From: Notamacropus eugenii
Taxonomy: Eukaryota; Chordata; Mammalia; Diprotodontia; Macropodidae
Length of the DNA stretch: 64,000 nt
NCBI RefSeq assembly: GCF_028372415.1
Contig: NC_092879.1
Coordinates: 98,576,857 to 98,640,856, forward strand
Direction of reading: 5' to 3'
The translations under genes were made by a program, and so were the position numbers. Within the stretch, counting starts at the first letter, position 1. Every line of letters begins with the position of its first letter. Below, in pieces: positions 11,920-22,439 of the stretch. Under the pieces are notes generated by a model, which saw only the letters and a program-made list of their open reading frames with translations, ran no database searches and was not told where the DNA came from.

Positions 11920-12240
11920 GGAACAGAGAGCCTTGGATGACCAGCAGAGTCAATGGGAACAGGTAGTGAAGGGTCTGCAAAGCTAGGCTGAGGGGTTAGG
12001 ACTTGATGAGATAAGCTGAAGGGAACCACCGTAGATTCTCACACAGGGGGATGACATGATGAAATTGGTGTTTCAGGAAGAGTCACCTGGCAACAAGAGA
12101 CAGGTGGAATCAGACAGGGAGAAGGGACTGGGAAGAGGGAGTGGTTTGTGGAGAAAAGTCAGGAGCTATTCAGAGCAACACTTTGGGTGGTCAGAAAAAC
12201 TAGAAATCAATGATGCATTTGGTGATGAGTTGGGGGATGA
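11920..12240 (-). mobile_element. L2-family LINE fragment, antisense
   Basis: AAGGGAACCACCGTAGATTCT, GGGGGATGACATGATG and 'gaagagtcacctggcaacaaga' give the complement of the L2 ORF2 C-terminal region in its usual order. It is more diverged than the copy at 40 kb. Confidence 0.55.
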
Positions 12241-12311
12241 CTGAACAAGTTGTGGTATTTGAATGTCAGGTATATGAACGTATGATGAAACCATACTCAC
12301 ATAGTCAGTGA

Positions 12312-12555
12312 GCAGCTAGGTGACACAGCAGATAGAGTGCTGGGCCTGGAATCAGGAAGACCTGAGTTCAAATCAACCTCAGACACTTATTTAACTGTGT
12401 GACCCTGGGCAAGTCACTTAACCTATGTTTGCCTCAGTTTCCTCATTTGTAAAATGAACTGGAGAATAAAATGGCAAGTTACTCCAGTACCTTAGCCAAG
12501 AAAACCCCAAATGGGGTCACAAAGAGTTGGACATGACTGAGAAACAACAACAGAT
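12312..12555 (+). mobile_element. MAR1 CORE-SINE, full length
   Basis: It begins GCAGCTAGGTGACACAGCAG. It has the B-box-like GAGTTCAAATCAACC, the core GTGTGACCCTGGGCAAGTCAC and a GTTTCCTCATTTGTAAAATG segment. It ends with the RTE-like tail: CCCAAATGGGGTCACAAAGAG, then GACATGACTGAGAAACAACAACA. All parts are present. Confidence 0.92.
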
Positions 12556-12559
12556 CCTC

Positions 12560-13264
12560 AGATGGATGCGTGATCTCCTCAGTTCAGGAGTTCCTTCCAG
12601 TGACAAAGATCTGAGTTCATCCTTGCGTGCCTATCCTATACACTTCCCATCCATATCCTCCCAAAGGTTTACCTCAAGGAGGCCTTCCTCAATTTTTCCT
12701 AGACATTGGGAGGGCGCCAATGGAGCATTCTAGCTATCCATCTCTCATCCCTTGCTCCCTCAACGTAAGCAGCCCATCTCTTTCTGTTATATAATTTCTG
12801 GATAATGTCTTTAACGCTTCTTTTTCAGGATTACTCTTCACTGGTTATAGGGTGCACCCTGCTCACCTCCACCACATGCCTCTCCATTACCCTCCGTATG
12901 ATGTCCATCTTTGACGCTTTAGGGACAGGGGTGTTCTGGGTCTCATGGCCATACTACAATATTGGTCAAATGTTTATATTGTAAAGTTGGGCCTTTGCTG
13001 TTATGGAAACTTTGGATCAGTAAAAGGGCTTTGCAATTTTCTGAAAGCAACAGAGCCCACTCTCCTCCTCTTCAAGTTCTGGGCCCAGCTCTTTGTCTGT
13101 CTGTATTGCCTATCCCAGACAGACATACTGTTGGTATAGGTACAGTTGCTGACCTCATAGGTTGCTGTGATGATCAAATGTACAAGAAAAAACATAGTAA
13201 TAGATTGAAAGAGTAAAAACAAAAGACACCAACCTAGATGTAGACAGTTATTTACGTGTTGTAT
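12560..13264. other. no confident feature
   Basis: Pyrimidine-rich, L2-like fragments may be present around 12,590-12,720 (CTCAAGGAGGCCTTCCTCAA), but the match is too weak to call. No exon or RNA gene was recognised. Confidence 0.4.
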
Positions 13265-13385
13265 CATCCATTAGACTATGAGCTCCTTGAGAGCAGGGAC
13301 TATCTTTTGCCTCTTTTTGTATCCCCTAGAGCTTAGCACAGTGCCTGGCATATAGTAGGCACTTAATAAATGCTAGTTGACTATT
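13265..13385 (+). mobile_element. L2 tail, well preserved
   Basis: The tail is nearly canonical: CATTAGACTATGAGCTCC, TTGAGAGCAGGGACTATC, 'gagcttagcacagtgcctggc' and AGTAGGCACTTAATAAATGC. The body is missing, so this is a strongly 5'-truncated insertion. Confidence 0.85.
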
Positions 13386-14630
13386 GGACAAGCTGGTGTT
13401 GAGTTTGGCAATTCAGTCAAATATTTGCCAATGAAAACACTTTCCAAGCTCTTCTGGTCTCCTTATTGTGGCGATGAATTTAAGTTGCTTAACTTCTGGA
13501 TGAAATTATTAGAACTGATACTGATGTCATTTCTCTTGCTTATTTTCTTTCTTTCTAAATTTTTCAACAGCTTGTTTAAATAATTCAAGGTTAAATCCTC
13601 TATTATGCATCCTATCTTTTTTTTCTCATTACTATTCTTTCTCCTTGTTTATTGTGAATTCTTATCTTAACCCTAATGAGTTAGTGGCCTGACTTTGCAC
13701 AGATAGCTATCTCAGGGATAATTCCCACACCTTTTCCATTAAAATGAGTCAATTTCATTCTTTGTGATAGTTTGGTTCCTGCCTTGTCTGACACCTCACA
13801 ATTCTTTTTTTTTTTTGAGAAAATATTCATGATATAGAGGCATAAGACTTTTGTATAATCTACAAGTCTTGAGCCTTTCTTATTTCTTTTCTTTTTTTAA
13901 GTTCATCATTATTAAGAAAATAGAATTGTTTGCCCAGGTAAGCCTAGGCTTACTAAAGTTTACCCCATTAGGTAATAATTGTTTGCACTTGCCATGCTGT
14001 TCGACTACCTGCTGATGGAGGTTAGTCTTCACTAGGAGCTCACAGCTTTGGGAGTGATTGATTTAGCCCTTCCCTCCACAGCTGCAGAATAACATTGGGT
14101 TATATTGGGTTATATTACTAGAACAAGCTGTTGGCAACCAGAGTTGCCAGAAGTCCTGGGGGGGTCTCTCCAGGGGTCTCTGTCCAAAGGAAGTCTTTGA
14201 TCAGGAAGGTCATGAATGAGCACAGAAAGCATCATGAGACATCCTTCATGTGGCGTAGCCCCAAATGGGTGATTTGATGAACTTTGCTGGAGAGTTAAAG
14301 ATCACAACTACTGTTTTATTCTCTAAACAGGATGGACAATGAGTGTGGGCTGCTTGGGGCAGAGATAATCAGGCATGCTCTCCTCCTCTCTGGAGACGTG
14401 GGATATTTTGGATGAAGTCAGATATCGCCAGTGCACAAGGTAGGTTTGCTGAACTATTTTTCTTGGTTATTGTGGGGGCAGAGGTTATCCTGGGAAATGA
14501 CTACGGTTTAAAAAGACTAAGGCATCAATAAAGCTTTTTTTCAATAAAGATGAGAAGTTCAGTTTGGGGCATGTTGAGTGTGAGAAGCTGGAATGCAAGG
14601 AGCAGAGAGCAAATGAGAAGCCCATTCTGG
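13386..14630. other. AT-rich stretch, unclassified
   Basis: It includes poly(T) runs near 13,805 and 13,893 and L1-like AT-rich sequence that I cannot assign. A MIR-like or other old repeat is possible. I see no exon and no RNA gene. Confidence 0.35.
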
Positions 14631-14634
14631 AACC

Positions 14635-14810
14635 CTAGAAACGTCATCTTTTAGTTGAAAGGGACCTCAGAGATCAGCTCATTTTCAATCATCCGAGAGA
14701 TAGTGGAATATGCCGATGGTCACATGCAAAGTTAGCAGCAGAGCTGGCACTGGAATCCAGGGCTCCAGACTTCCAAGTTCAATTTTCTCCCCACTGCTCT
14801 AGGAAGCCTC
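14635..14810 (-). mobile_element. MIR-related SINE, antisense, diverged
   Basis: The pattern GTTGAAAGGGACCTCAGAGATCAGCTC, then GCAGCAGAGCTGGCACTGGAATCCAG, then 'ccactgctctaggaagcc' is the order of the common mammalian antisense MIR-like repeat. Confidence 0.6.
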
Positions 14811-14859
14811 ACTTACAGAAAGAGGAGGGTTAAAATATGGAGAAGGTGAGCAAAAGAAT

Positions 14860-15190
14860 GACTCCTGCCTCTTTGTAGAATCTTGGATGAAGCGCTGACT
14901 TCTCCAGGAAGCCTTTCCTGCTTCCTCTGCCTGCTGCTGCCTTCCTCTATGCCCCAACTTGGCTCCCAGCTCCCCACCACATAACTACCTTGGATCTGAC
15001 TTCCCTTGGACAGATTTCTATTTGTTCTTTTGATCCCGATGCTAAACATACTTACATATGACCTTGTTGCCTCCCCCATTAGAATGGAGACTCCTTGTGA
15101 ATAGGGGTCATTTCATTCTTTGCATTTGTATCCCCAGTGCCTAGCATAGTGCCTGGCATACAGTAGGTGTGCATTTTTGACTGATTATGT
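14860..15190 (+). mobile_element. L2-type LINE 3' end
   Basis: GGAAGCCTTTCCTGCTTCC is followed by a poorly conserved middle. The tail is clear: CCCCCATTAGAATGGAGACTCC, 'tatccccagtgcctagcatagtgcctggcatacagtagg'. It is in the sense orientation. 15,190-15,895 shows no confident feature. Confidence 0.75.
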
Positions 15191-15899
15191 ATAGAGAAAA
15201 GCAGAGGATCAAGGACAGTGCCCTGGGCACACTCACACATTATAGGTGAGAAGAGGAGGAGGAGGTGGAGATGAGAAGTTAGAAGAGAAGCAAGCCTATA
15301 TAGCACCACCAAAACCAAAGGAGGCAAGAAAGGTCAGAAGGGAGAGGTGGCAGCAGCTGGGAGGTCATGAGCCAACCAACAGAGCTGTCCCCCATCATGC
15401 TGAAGTGACATCTGGGACGGTGGCCATTTCCCAGGGGCTTTCCAGGCTTGAGTAGAAGCAATGTCATTTAAAAACTGACAGTTCAGAGAAACTTCCTTTG
15501 GCAAAGAGGGAAAGAGGAAGCATCACCTTGCTTCCCCTGGTTCCCCCCATCACTCAAATTCCCAGCAGTCATCAAGAAGGAGGACAGCCTTGGGGAGTTG
15601 GTTTCTAGAGCCACAGCACCTGCAACAGCTCTCTGCAGGCTGGACTGTCTGGAGAAGCAGGCCACAAATAAGGCAAGGCAAGGGTATGAGGAAGAGAGGG
15701 GAGTCCTATTTTTATGGTGTACCAAGTAGGATGTGGTGCTTTCCCAGTGAAAAACTAAGCAGAAGAGAGGACGCCAAACACTTGCTGGAGCAGAAAAGGA
15801 GGTGGACAGCCACCCAAGGCAAGGGGCCTCTAGGGAAGACCCCTAGCACGCTGCTACCATGAGACACAAAGAATCTCCAGTCTTTGCTATTCAGGGCAT

Positions 15900-16326
15900 G
15901 GAAACCAGAGACAACTGCCCCATCCAGATCCCCAGCTCTAGTATCTCTGATATCTCCCCTGACCTTTTAGTCCCACATCACCAATTGTTTATCAAACATC
16001 TCAAACCCCATGATCCTTCTCTCCAAATCCCTCCCCTTTTCCAGAGATCCCTATTTGTGTTGGAGACACTACCATCCTTCCTGTCTTCCAGGTTTGTAAG
16101 CTCAGCACGTTCCTCAACTCCTAACTTTCCATCACACCACGTGAGATCTGATCACTTGTCTATCACCCTAGCTTGGGCCCTCATCACCTCTGGCCCATAT
16201 TATTGTCTCCTAACAGGTGTCTCTCCACACTCCATGCTGAAATGATTTTCCTTAAATGTAGATCTGATCATATCACTCCCCTACTCAGTAACCCCCTATT
16301 GTGTTTAGGATCAAATATGAACTCTG
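15900..16326 (+). mobile_element. L2 LINE, 5' half of a split copy
   Basis: ORF2 C-terminal L2 sequence runs through 'ccctcatcacctctggcccatattattg' and GATCTGATCATATCACTCCCC. It stops at AGGATCAAATATGAACTCTG, where an L1 piece intervenes. The same L2 resumes at 17,537. The two halves join at the position expected from the L2 consensus. Confidence 0.75.
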
Positions 16327-17536
16327 AGGGGCAAAGCCAAAATGGTGGAGTGAAAGCAGGGACTTGCTTGAGCTCTTCCCCAAACCCCTCCAAATACTTG
16401 TAAAAAAATGACTAAACAAATTCTAGAGCAGTAGAACCCACAAAATGACAGACTGAAACACATTTCCAGCCCAAGATAACCTGGAAGGTGGACGGGAAGG
16501 GTCTGTTGTACCAGGCTGGGAAAGGATCCCAGTCAGCTTGGGCCATACTGTCACAGGCTAAGTGGAACAGGCGTCAGGGCACTGATTCCCTGGCAGCTGG
16601 GGCAGTTTGCAGACTTCTCAACCTACAAACACTAGAGGCAACTTCAAAGGTCAGCAAGAAAGGTGTGCATTAAGACCTAGGTGAGAGAGGAGCTTGGTCT
16701 GGGAGGCAGAGAGGGGGGCTCCACGGGCAGAGGCACAGGCCACAGTGGCTGCTTCTGGAACTCTCAACCCTCAGACAGTGGGGGGATCTAGTAGCTGATC
16801 AGAGGAGGATTACAGGGATCTCTTTGCTGGCACTGAGGCAGGATTCCCTTGCTTTGCACATGCCTGGATCTAGGTCGAAATCCTGGGTGGTAGTCCTGGG
16901 TCCTGGGGTGAGGAGGAGTGTTGGCATGGCTGGAGCTTGTGGTACAGGGGAGAGGGAATCCTCCTCACAGTTCCAAGGCATAAAAAAGTGCTTGTGGTCA
17001 CTCACAGACCAGAGCACAAACCAGGAGAGGAATAAACACCTCTCCTTTGATCACGCTACCTTGAAAGAACTGAAAATGTACAGGTCCCTAGAAATATCTC
17101 TGAAAACAGATACACAAAACCTCTGAACTTGGAACGGTGCACTCTCCACTCTGGAAGCAGAGTCCTACCTTAACAAAGAGCTCAAAAGTCAAGTAATTGG
17201 CTGAGAAAATGAGTAATCAGAGGAAAAACACTCAGACTACAGAATCTTACTTTGGTGACAAGGAAGATCAAAACGTACAACCAGAAGACCACAAAGTCTG
17301 AAGTCCTCCATCCAAAGCCTCCAAGAAAAATATGAATAGGTCTCAGGCCATGGAAGAGCTCCAAAAGGATTTTGAAAATCAAGTAAGAGAAATAGAGGAA
17401 AAATTGGGAAGAGAAACGAAAGTGATGCAAGAAAATCATGAAAAAATGAGTCAACAGCTTGGTAAAGAAGACCCCAAAAAATGCTGAAGAAAATAACACC
17501 TTAAAAAATAGACAAACTCAAATGACAAAAGAGGTC
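16327..17536 (+). mobile_element. L1 5'UTR and ORF1 start, 3' truncated, nested in L2
   Basis: It starts with GGGGCAAAGCCAAAATGGTGGAG, the 5' end known from marsupial L1, followed by about 880 bases of 5'UTR. An ORF1-type start at 17,209 translates to MSNQRKNTQTTESYFGDKED and then meets a stop. From 17,352 another frame reads MEELQKDFENQVREIEEKL, the ORF1 coiled coil. The element ends at CAAAAGAGGTC without ORF2 or poly(A). The flanks carry a 15-base near-duplication (16,312-16,326 and 17,537-17,551, 13 of 15 identical). Confidence 0.85.
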
Positions 17537-18050
17537 CAAATAAGATCTCTGGTTTTTAAGGCCCTTCGCAGTGGGCCCAAATCTATCTTTCCAGACTTAT
17601 TGTACATTATTCCCCTTCTCCACACTCTATGAATCAACCAGTTGGCCTTCTCCCTGTTCCTTACACACAACACCTTCATGTCCCATTTCCATACCTTTGC
17701 ACTGGTTGTCCTCCATGCCTGGAATGCCATCCTTCCTTACCTCCTTTAAGATATGGCTCAAGCACCGCCTTCTACATGACACCTTCCCAATCCCCTCACC
17801 TGTTAGTCTTAATACTTGATTATGTATAGAAAAAACCAAAAAGCCAAAGATGGTACCCTAGACCACATTCCCAAAATGCCACGGGCCTAACTACCTCCTG
17901 TTTCTTTGGATTCTTTATATCCAATGTATATGTACTTCACATGTCCTTGTTGTCCCTCCTATTAAAATGTGGGGAAGGTTTCATTCTTTGTACTTGTAGG
18001 CCTAGTGCTTGGCATATAGTAGGTGTTAAATAAATGCTTGCTGGTTATTT
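17537..18050 (+). mobile_element. L2 LINE, 3' half of the split copy
   Basis: It resumes with GATCTCTGGTTTTTAAGGCCC (L2 consensus form: CTCTGTTTGGCATTTAAAGCCC). It continues through 'catgcctggaatgccatccttcc' and ends with the tail TAGTGCTTGGCATATAGTAGG, TGTTAAATAAATGCTTGCTGG. Confidence 0.8.
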
Positions 18051-18539
18051 GATTGGATGGCTTGAAAATTGCTCTCCCTGTCCTTCCTACCCATTCAGAA
18101 GAGAATGTGGAGTGGGTAGATTGGTCAGAGAGGGATCTCCCCTGAATTTCTGGTCCTCCTGAAAGTGACTGAAGGAAGACCATGCATCTCTGGGCTTGGA
18201 GGTTGATGGGTAGCTGGCTTCAGACCCAGGGAAATAGTAGGAAGCTTCTAGGACTGGGCCAGACCTGGAAGCAGGAGCACTATGGGCATGGGCATGCTGA
18301 AGTCCATCCCTCTAGGAGATGTTCATGCCTCACAAGCCTATTTATGACAACAGTCTGCTGTGCAGGTTACACCTGCACCATACCCCAATACCCCAAGGTT
18401 CCCAGGCCTTGGTGAGCACTGGGGCTAACCCACATGAGCAGAAGTCTACTCATTTCATATTCATGGACATCCTAAGACATTTTTCCCACCATCTTGCTAA
18501 TCTAATCTGAAAGTCTCTGAGATGGACTTAGAGAAATAA

Positions 18540-18725
18540 CAATGTACCTTAGCACAAACACCTGGGGCCAAAGAGCTGAATTCGAGTCCTGACTCTACCA
18601 CTTACTAGCTCCCTAACCTTAGTCTTTCTGAGCCACAGAACATTCTGTTAAATGGGGATAATAATCCCCATTGCACTACCCATCTCGCAGGGCAACACGT
18701 GAAAGAGGTTGCAATTGGAGGCAGG
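18540..18725 (+). mobile_element. MIR-type SINE
   Basis: It has the sense MIR order: GCTGAATTCGAGTCCTGACTC, 'taccacttactagctccctaacc', then 'aatggggataataatccccattgcactacccatctcgcaggg'. It is diverged but complete across the core. 18,051-18,539 and 18,726-19,120 hold nothing that I can name. Confidence 0.75.
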
Positions 18726-19124
18726 TGGAAATGTTCCCAAACTCTTCCTCTGATTGAAATGGGGAAGTGGAGTCCCTAATGATAGCCTGAACATCTACAT
18801 GGGGCTGGGGGTTTGGGGATCATGGCTGAGGAGATCAAAGGATTTTCTTCCTTTCAGGAGCTAAGATGAAATAGCCTGGACTCCAGGAAAGGAAGTAGAG
18901 TGAAGGGAAACATGGAAAAAACAATTTTGGTGGGATAGTACAAAAGAGGCCTACGCATGATGAACCAAGATCCTGGTTCTTTTCACTCAAGGCCCCATGA
19001 AATTTCTAGCTGTTCTTTGTCTTATGTCCAGTCTCCCTTTCTGTCCTCTGATCTATCAGCTGACATTGAAAAGCTGGTTAGATTAGGTTGTGCATGGGGC
19101 TAATCAGGTCATGGGTCATTTTGT

Positions 19125-19295
19125 TTCATAGGATCAAAAAAATCATAGAACTGGAAAGCACCTCAGGAACAACAAGTTACAAAGGAGGAAACTGAGGCCT
19201 CAAGAAAGGAAGTGATATGCCCAAGGTCAGGCAGGTAAGTAAGTGGCAGAGCCTGAATCAAAACTCAGCATTCTTTCTACTGCACCACATGGCAT
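19125..19295 (-). mobile_element. MIR-related SINE, antisense
   Basis: ATCATAGAACTGGAAAGCACCTCAGG, ACAAAGGAGGAAACTGAGGCC, AAGTGATATGCCCAAGGTCAGGCAGG and 'actgcaccacatggca' follow the order of the common antisense MIR-like repeat. Confidence 0.65.
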
Positions 19296-19544
19296 TTATT
19301 ATCAGGACTGATTCCTGATTCATTCCTAAATAATGAATTTAGAAGTATTATCCATAAAATTGTATAGTGTGTATTATTAAGAAATAATTATTGAAAATAA
19401 CTTACTTTCAAATTTGCAAAGTGCAAATCACTTATCACTACCCTGGGAAGTGGGAAACATAAGTGCTCAGAGAGGGGCCAAAGACTTCTCACTGATTCCA
19501 GGTTTCCAGATTCCAAGGCTAGCGCCCTTTCTTTCGAGTGGGTC

Positions 19545-19800
19545 ATTTAAGAAATATGAACACATAAGGATTGCGGTGCTGGGTCAGACCTATGTTCCCT
19601 GCAGCCCCAAGTTCTGTTTCCAAAAGAGGTGGCCCCAAGGGGCAAGCTTTGGAAAGCTCTGATTGTCCATCTTGCTGTCGACCTTAACAGCTGGATGGAT
19701 GCCAGCTTCTCATACTGGCCATTTCTGGCCCCATTGTTCACAAGTGCATCCAAGTCTTTTTAAAACCTATTTATCAGAGAATCTCAAAGTTGGAATGTGT
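19545..19800 (+). mobile_element. CR1-like fragment
   Basis: GGTGCTGGGTCAGACCTATG, followed by 'cccaagttctgtttccaaaagaggtggcc', matches a segment of amniote CR1 3'UTRs (family form: GCTGGGTCAGACC..). The rest is poorly conserved. Assignment is tentative. Confidence 0.45.
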
Positions 19801-20555
19801 CAGGATCCCATGACCTCTGTCTGACACTGATATTTCTGAGACAATAGGGGAAAGCTCAAAAGATGGAACTTGTTGATTTGGAAGCACACAAAGTCAATGT
19901 CTACCAAAACCTTTTAGCATTTTCTGAACCCAGGACTTCAGGGAGCTCTACAGCCCAGTCCAGCACACAGAGCTATTCCAGAGGCACACAAAACACAGGA
20001 GAACAGAAACACACTGGGAGAGCCACCCAGGAACACCATGTTGCCACGCTTCACCACTCTATTGTGATGAGTCCACTTCAAAAGAACACTATGACAAAGT
20101 ACCAACAAAGAAATCCTAATTCTCCTCAGTTTCTATGAGTTGACTTCAGGCAACTAACTCTAGCATGAGAGAGGGCGGTACCCTCCTCAGTTCAAGGCAG
20201 TGTAGCATAGTAGTTACTGAAGTTTTCTCAGTCATGTACAAATTGATTTGGCATAATCTCAACTGGATGCTCACTGGGGCAAGGCAATCCCTTTTACACC
20301 TTCCTAATAAGCTCACTGTCCCACTCACCACAGTGGCTTTTCGATGCCTTTTCATCCCTCCCCAGTCCCCCCATGGCTGTCCCTCCCAGACTCTCAGCTA
20401 AAAACCTTGCTTCATATTTTCCTGAAAAATTTGAGACCACTTGCCAAGAACCCCCTCTTCTCCTAGCCTCCTCATCTCACATCACTCAGATATCTTTCCC
20501 TACTGTCTCTTCCTTCACCCCTATTTCACGTGAAAAGAGCTGGGCCATCATGAGT
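19801..20555. other. no recognised feature
   Basis: No repeat, exon or RNA gene was recognised. Short frames here have no domain and no coding character. Confidence 0.4.
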
Positions 20556-20559
20556 CGTC

Positions 20560-20725
20560 TTGATTCATGTCTTGTTACTGGACTCCAATGACTCTGGAGG
20601 AGTGAGGCTGATGACTTTGTACAGCCCTGCCTCACTTAAACTCAATTCACTTGCAAGTTAAGACATCATCCTCCTGTTGTAACTGGTCGTCTGAGAGCGA
20701 AGGGCGAAGGATAGTCTGTGAGTAG
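20560..20725 (-). mobile_element. RTE-related SINE fragment, antisense
   Basis: GACTCTGGAGGAGTGAGGCTGATGAC, 'cagccctgcctcacttaaactcaattcacttgcaag' and GGTCGTCTGAGAGCGAAGGG form the complement of the repeat that is seen in sense at 29,656 (TTCGTTCTCAAAGGAGACC). It is related to RTE 3' ends. 20,726-21,530 has no feature that I can name. Confidence 0.5.
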
Positions 20726-21534
20726 TAGTAACTGTCCCCTAAGGACCCAACCAGCCAGTTCAAATTGGGCAATGCTGCCATTTCTTCCCCTCCTCCTCAT
20801 TTTCTTCCTTTCCCTCTGTCCACGCGGGGAGTCATACCCTTACATGTGGGCGTTCTGTCCAAAGGAATATATTTGTTGATCACTTATACTTCGCAAGATA
20901 TCTTGGGACTTGGGCCCCTTATTAAGTGATTCTCTACGCGTTTGTTCAAACCCTTTTTGAATATTTCTATCAGTGCCACCTTTCTCCAAACTAAGATGAC
21001 TTTTTAAAGAAAAAATTACTCCAAACACTAAAAAGAAGTATTTCCATATACACAGATGCACACAAAAGAGGATTCTTTACGAAACCACAAATATCCGTTA
21101 TACTACTTGCTTTTTTAAAAGAAGTGTTTCGTAAGCTCCATGCATTAGTTTCAAAACTATCTTGTCTGTGCTTCCTTCTGAACTTTTATCTGTTCTCTCC
21201 TGTGCATTTTAAGAAATGTTGCAATTGCCCTCTGTTTGGGGGAATCATTATGGCTGACTTCTCATTCACCCCTGATTAAAAACTGAGAGAAAGAGAAAAC
21301 AAAAACAACTTGTAACAAATCAGCATAGTCAAGTAAAGTGGTGGCGATATACCCCAAATATCTGACTCTGTACCTTGAATCAGTTGCTTCTCTGTCAGGA
21401 GATAGGCAACATGCTTCATCATCTCCTCATGCCTGTGCTGGTAGAAGAGCCGACAAAGTGGCGGTCAGACTGTCTCTGACCTGACACTTCCAGAATGAAA
21501 CAGAAAATCCTCTGTTTGGCGGTCAGAGCCCTTC

Positions 21535-21956
21535 TGGACATATTTCTCACCACTACCTTTCCAGTCTTCAATACACCTTACACCCTTCCATGGAGTCTTT
21601 GATTCAGTGAAACAACGGTTGTTTTGAACAAGATGTTCTCTTTGGGCATTTTTCCTGTTGGCTCCCAAACTTGAAATGCTCTCCCTCTGCATCTCTGCCT
21701 CCTGGTTTCCTTCAAGGCCCAGTTAAAATCCTTCCTTCTACAGGAAGCCTTTTCCCGTCCCTTTTAATTCAAATGCCTTCCCTCTGTTGATTGGTTCCTT
21801 TTTATAGCTTATATAGCTTCTTTGTACATAGTTGTTTGCCTGTCTTCTCCTTAGATTATGAGCTCCCTGAGGGTAGGGAATGTCTTTTGTCTTTCTTTGT
21901 ATCCTCAGCACTTAGCACAGTGCCTAGCACCCCGTAGGTGCTTAACAAATGCCGAA
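21535..21956 (+). mobile_element. L2 3' end
   Basis: ACCTTTCCAGTCTTCAATACACC begins the recognisable part. CTTGAAATGCTCTCCCTCTGC and 'tctacaggaagccttttcccg' follow. The tail reads TTATGAGCTCCCTGAGGGTAGG, CAGCACTTAGCACAGTGCC, GTAGGTGCTTAACAAATGCC. Confidence 0.85.
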
Positions 21957-22010
21957 CCTCAAATAGGGTCCCATAGAGTCGGACACAATTGAAACGACTG
22001 AACAACAAAT
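21957..22010 (+). mobile_element. RTE/MAR1 tail fragment fused to the L2 end
   Basis: AAATAGGGTCCCATAGAGTCGGACAC, then AATTGAAACGACTGAACAACAA, is the near-consensus RTE-like tail of MAR1. It starts directly after the L2 end with no head or core. It is either a severely 5'-truncated SINE or RTE insertion, or a template-switch product. Confidence 0.75.
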
Positions 22011-22210
22011 TTGATTGTTTTTAATACATAAAAATCTGTCTCCCCCTGTATTTGTGGTACTGTGTCAAAGCAGAGGAGGCCTGGTCTCAATTTTTTATGC
22101 GATTGGCATACACTGCTTAATAAATCTATCTGCTTGGAAGTTCGAACTTTTGTTTCCTCAGTCATTTCATCTTTTACCTGTCACAAGGGTGTCTTATTCT
22201 GGACTGTAAG

Positions 22211-22236
22211 GCGTATGTGTGTATGTGTGTGTGTAT
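22211..22236. repeat. (GT)n short tract
   Basis: GTATGTGTGTATGTGTGTGTGT is a short imperfect GT repeat at the edge of the following antisense L1 region. Confidence 0.9.
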
Positions 22237-22439
22237 ATTGTTTTGGAGTTATACTCCAAGATTCTCCTCTCCTTTCCAGTAGAAAGTGACAGGTCTTATA
22301 TGATCTTGACTATGGTTCCTTGGTACTCGAACTGCTTCTTTCTGAGTGATTGTACTATTTTTTTCTTTGCCATGGGAGCTCTGGAGTTTAGCTATGACAT
22401 TTCTGGGACTTTTAGGGATTCCTTTCAAGAGGTGATAGC

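Noticed and set aside
12312-12400. possible tRNA gene
   Set aside because: The A- and B-box-like sequence belongs to the head of a MAR1 SINE. No tRNA cloverleaf with anticodon stem is preserved. The same holds for the other SINE heads.
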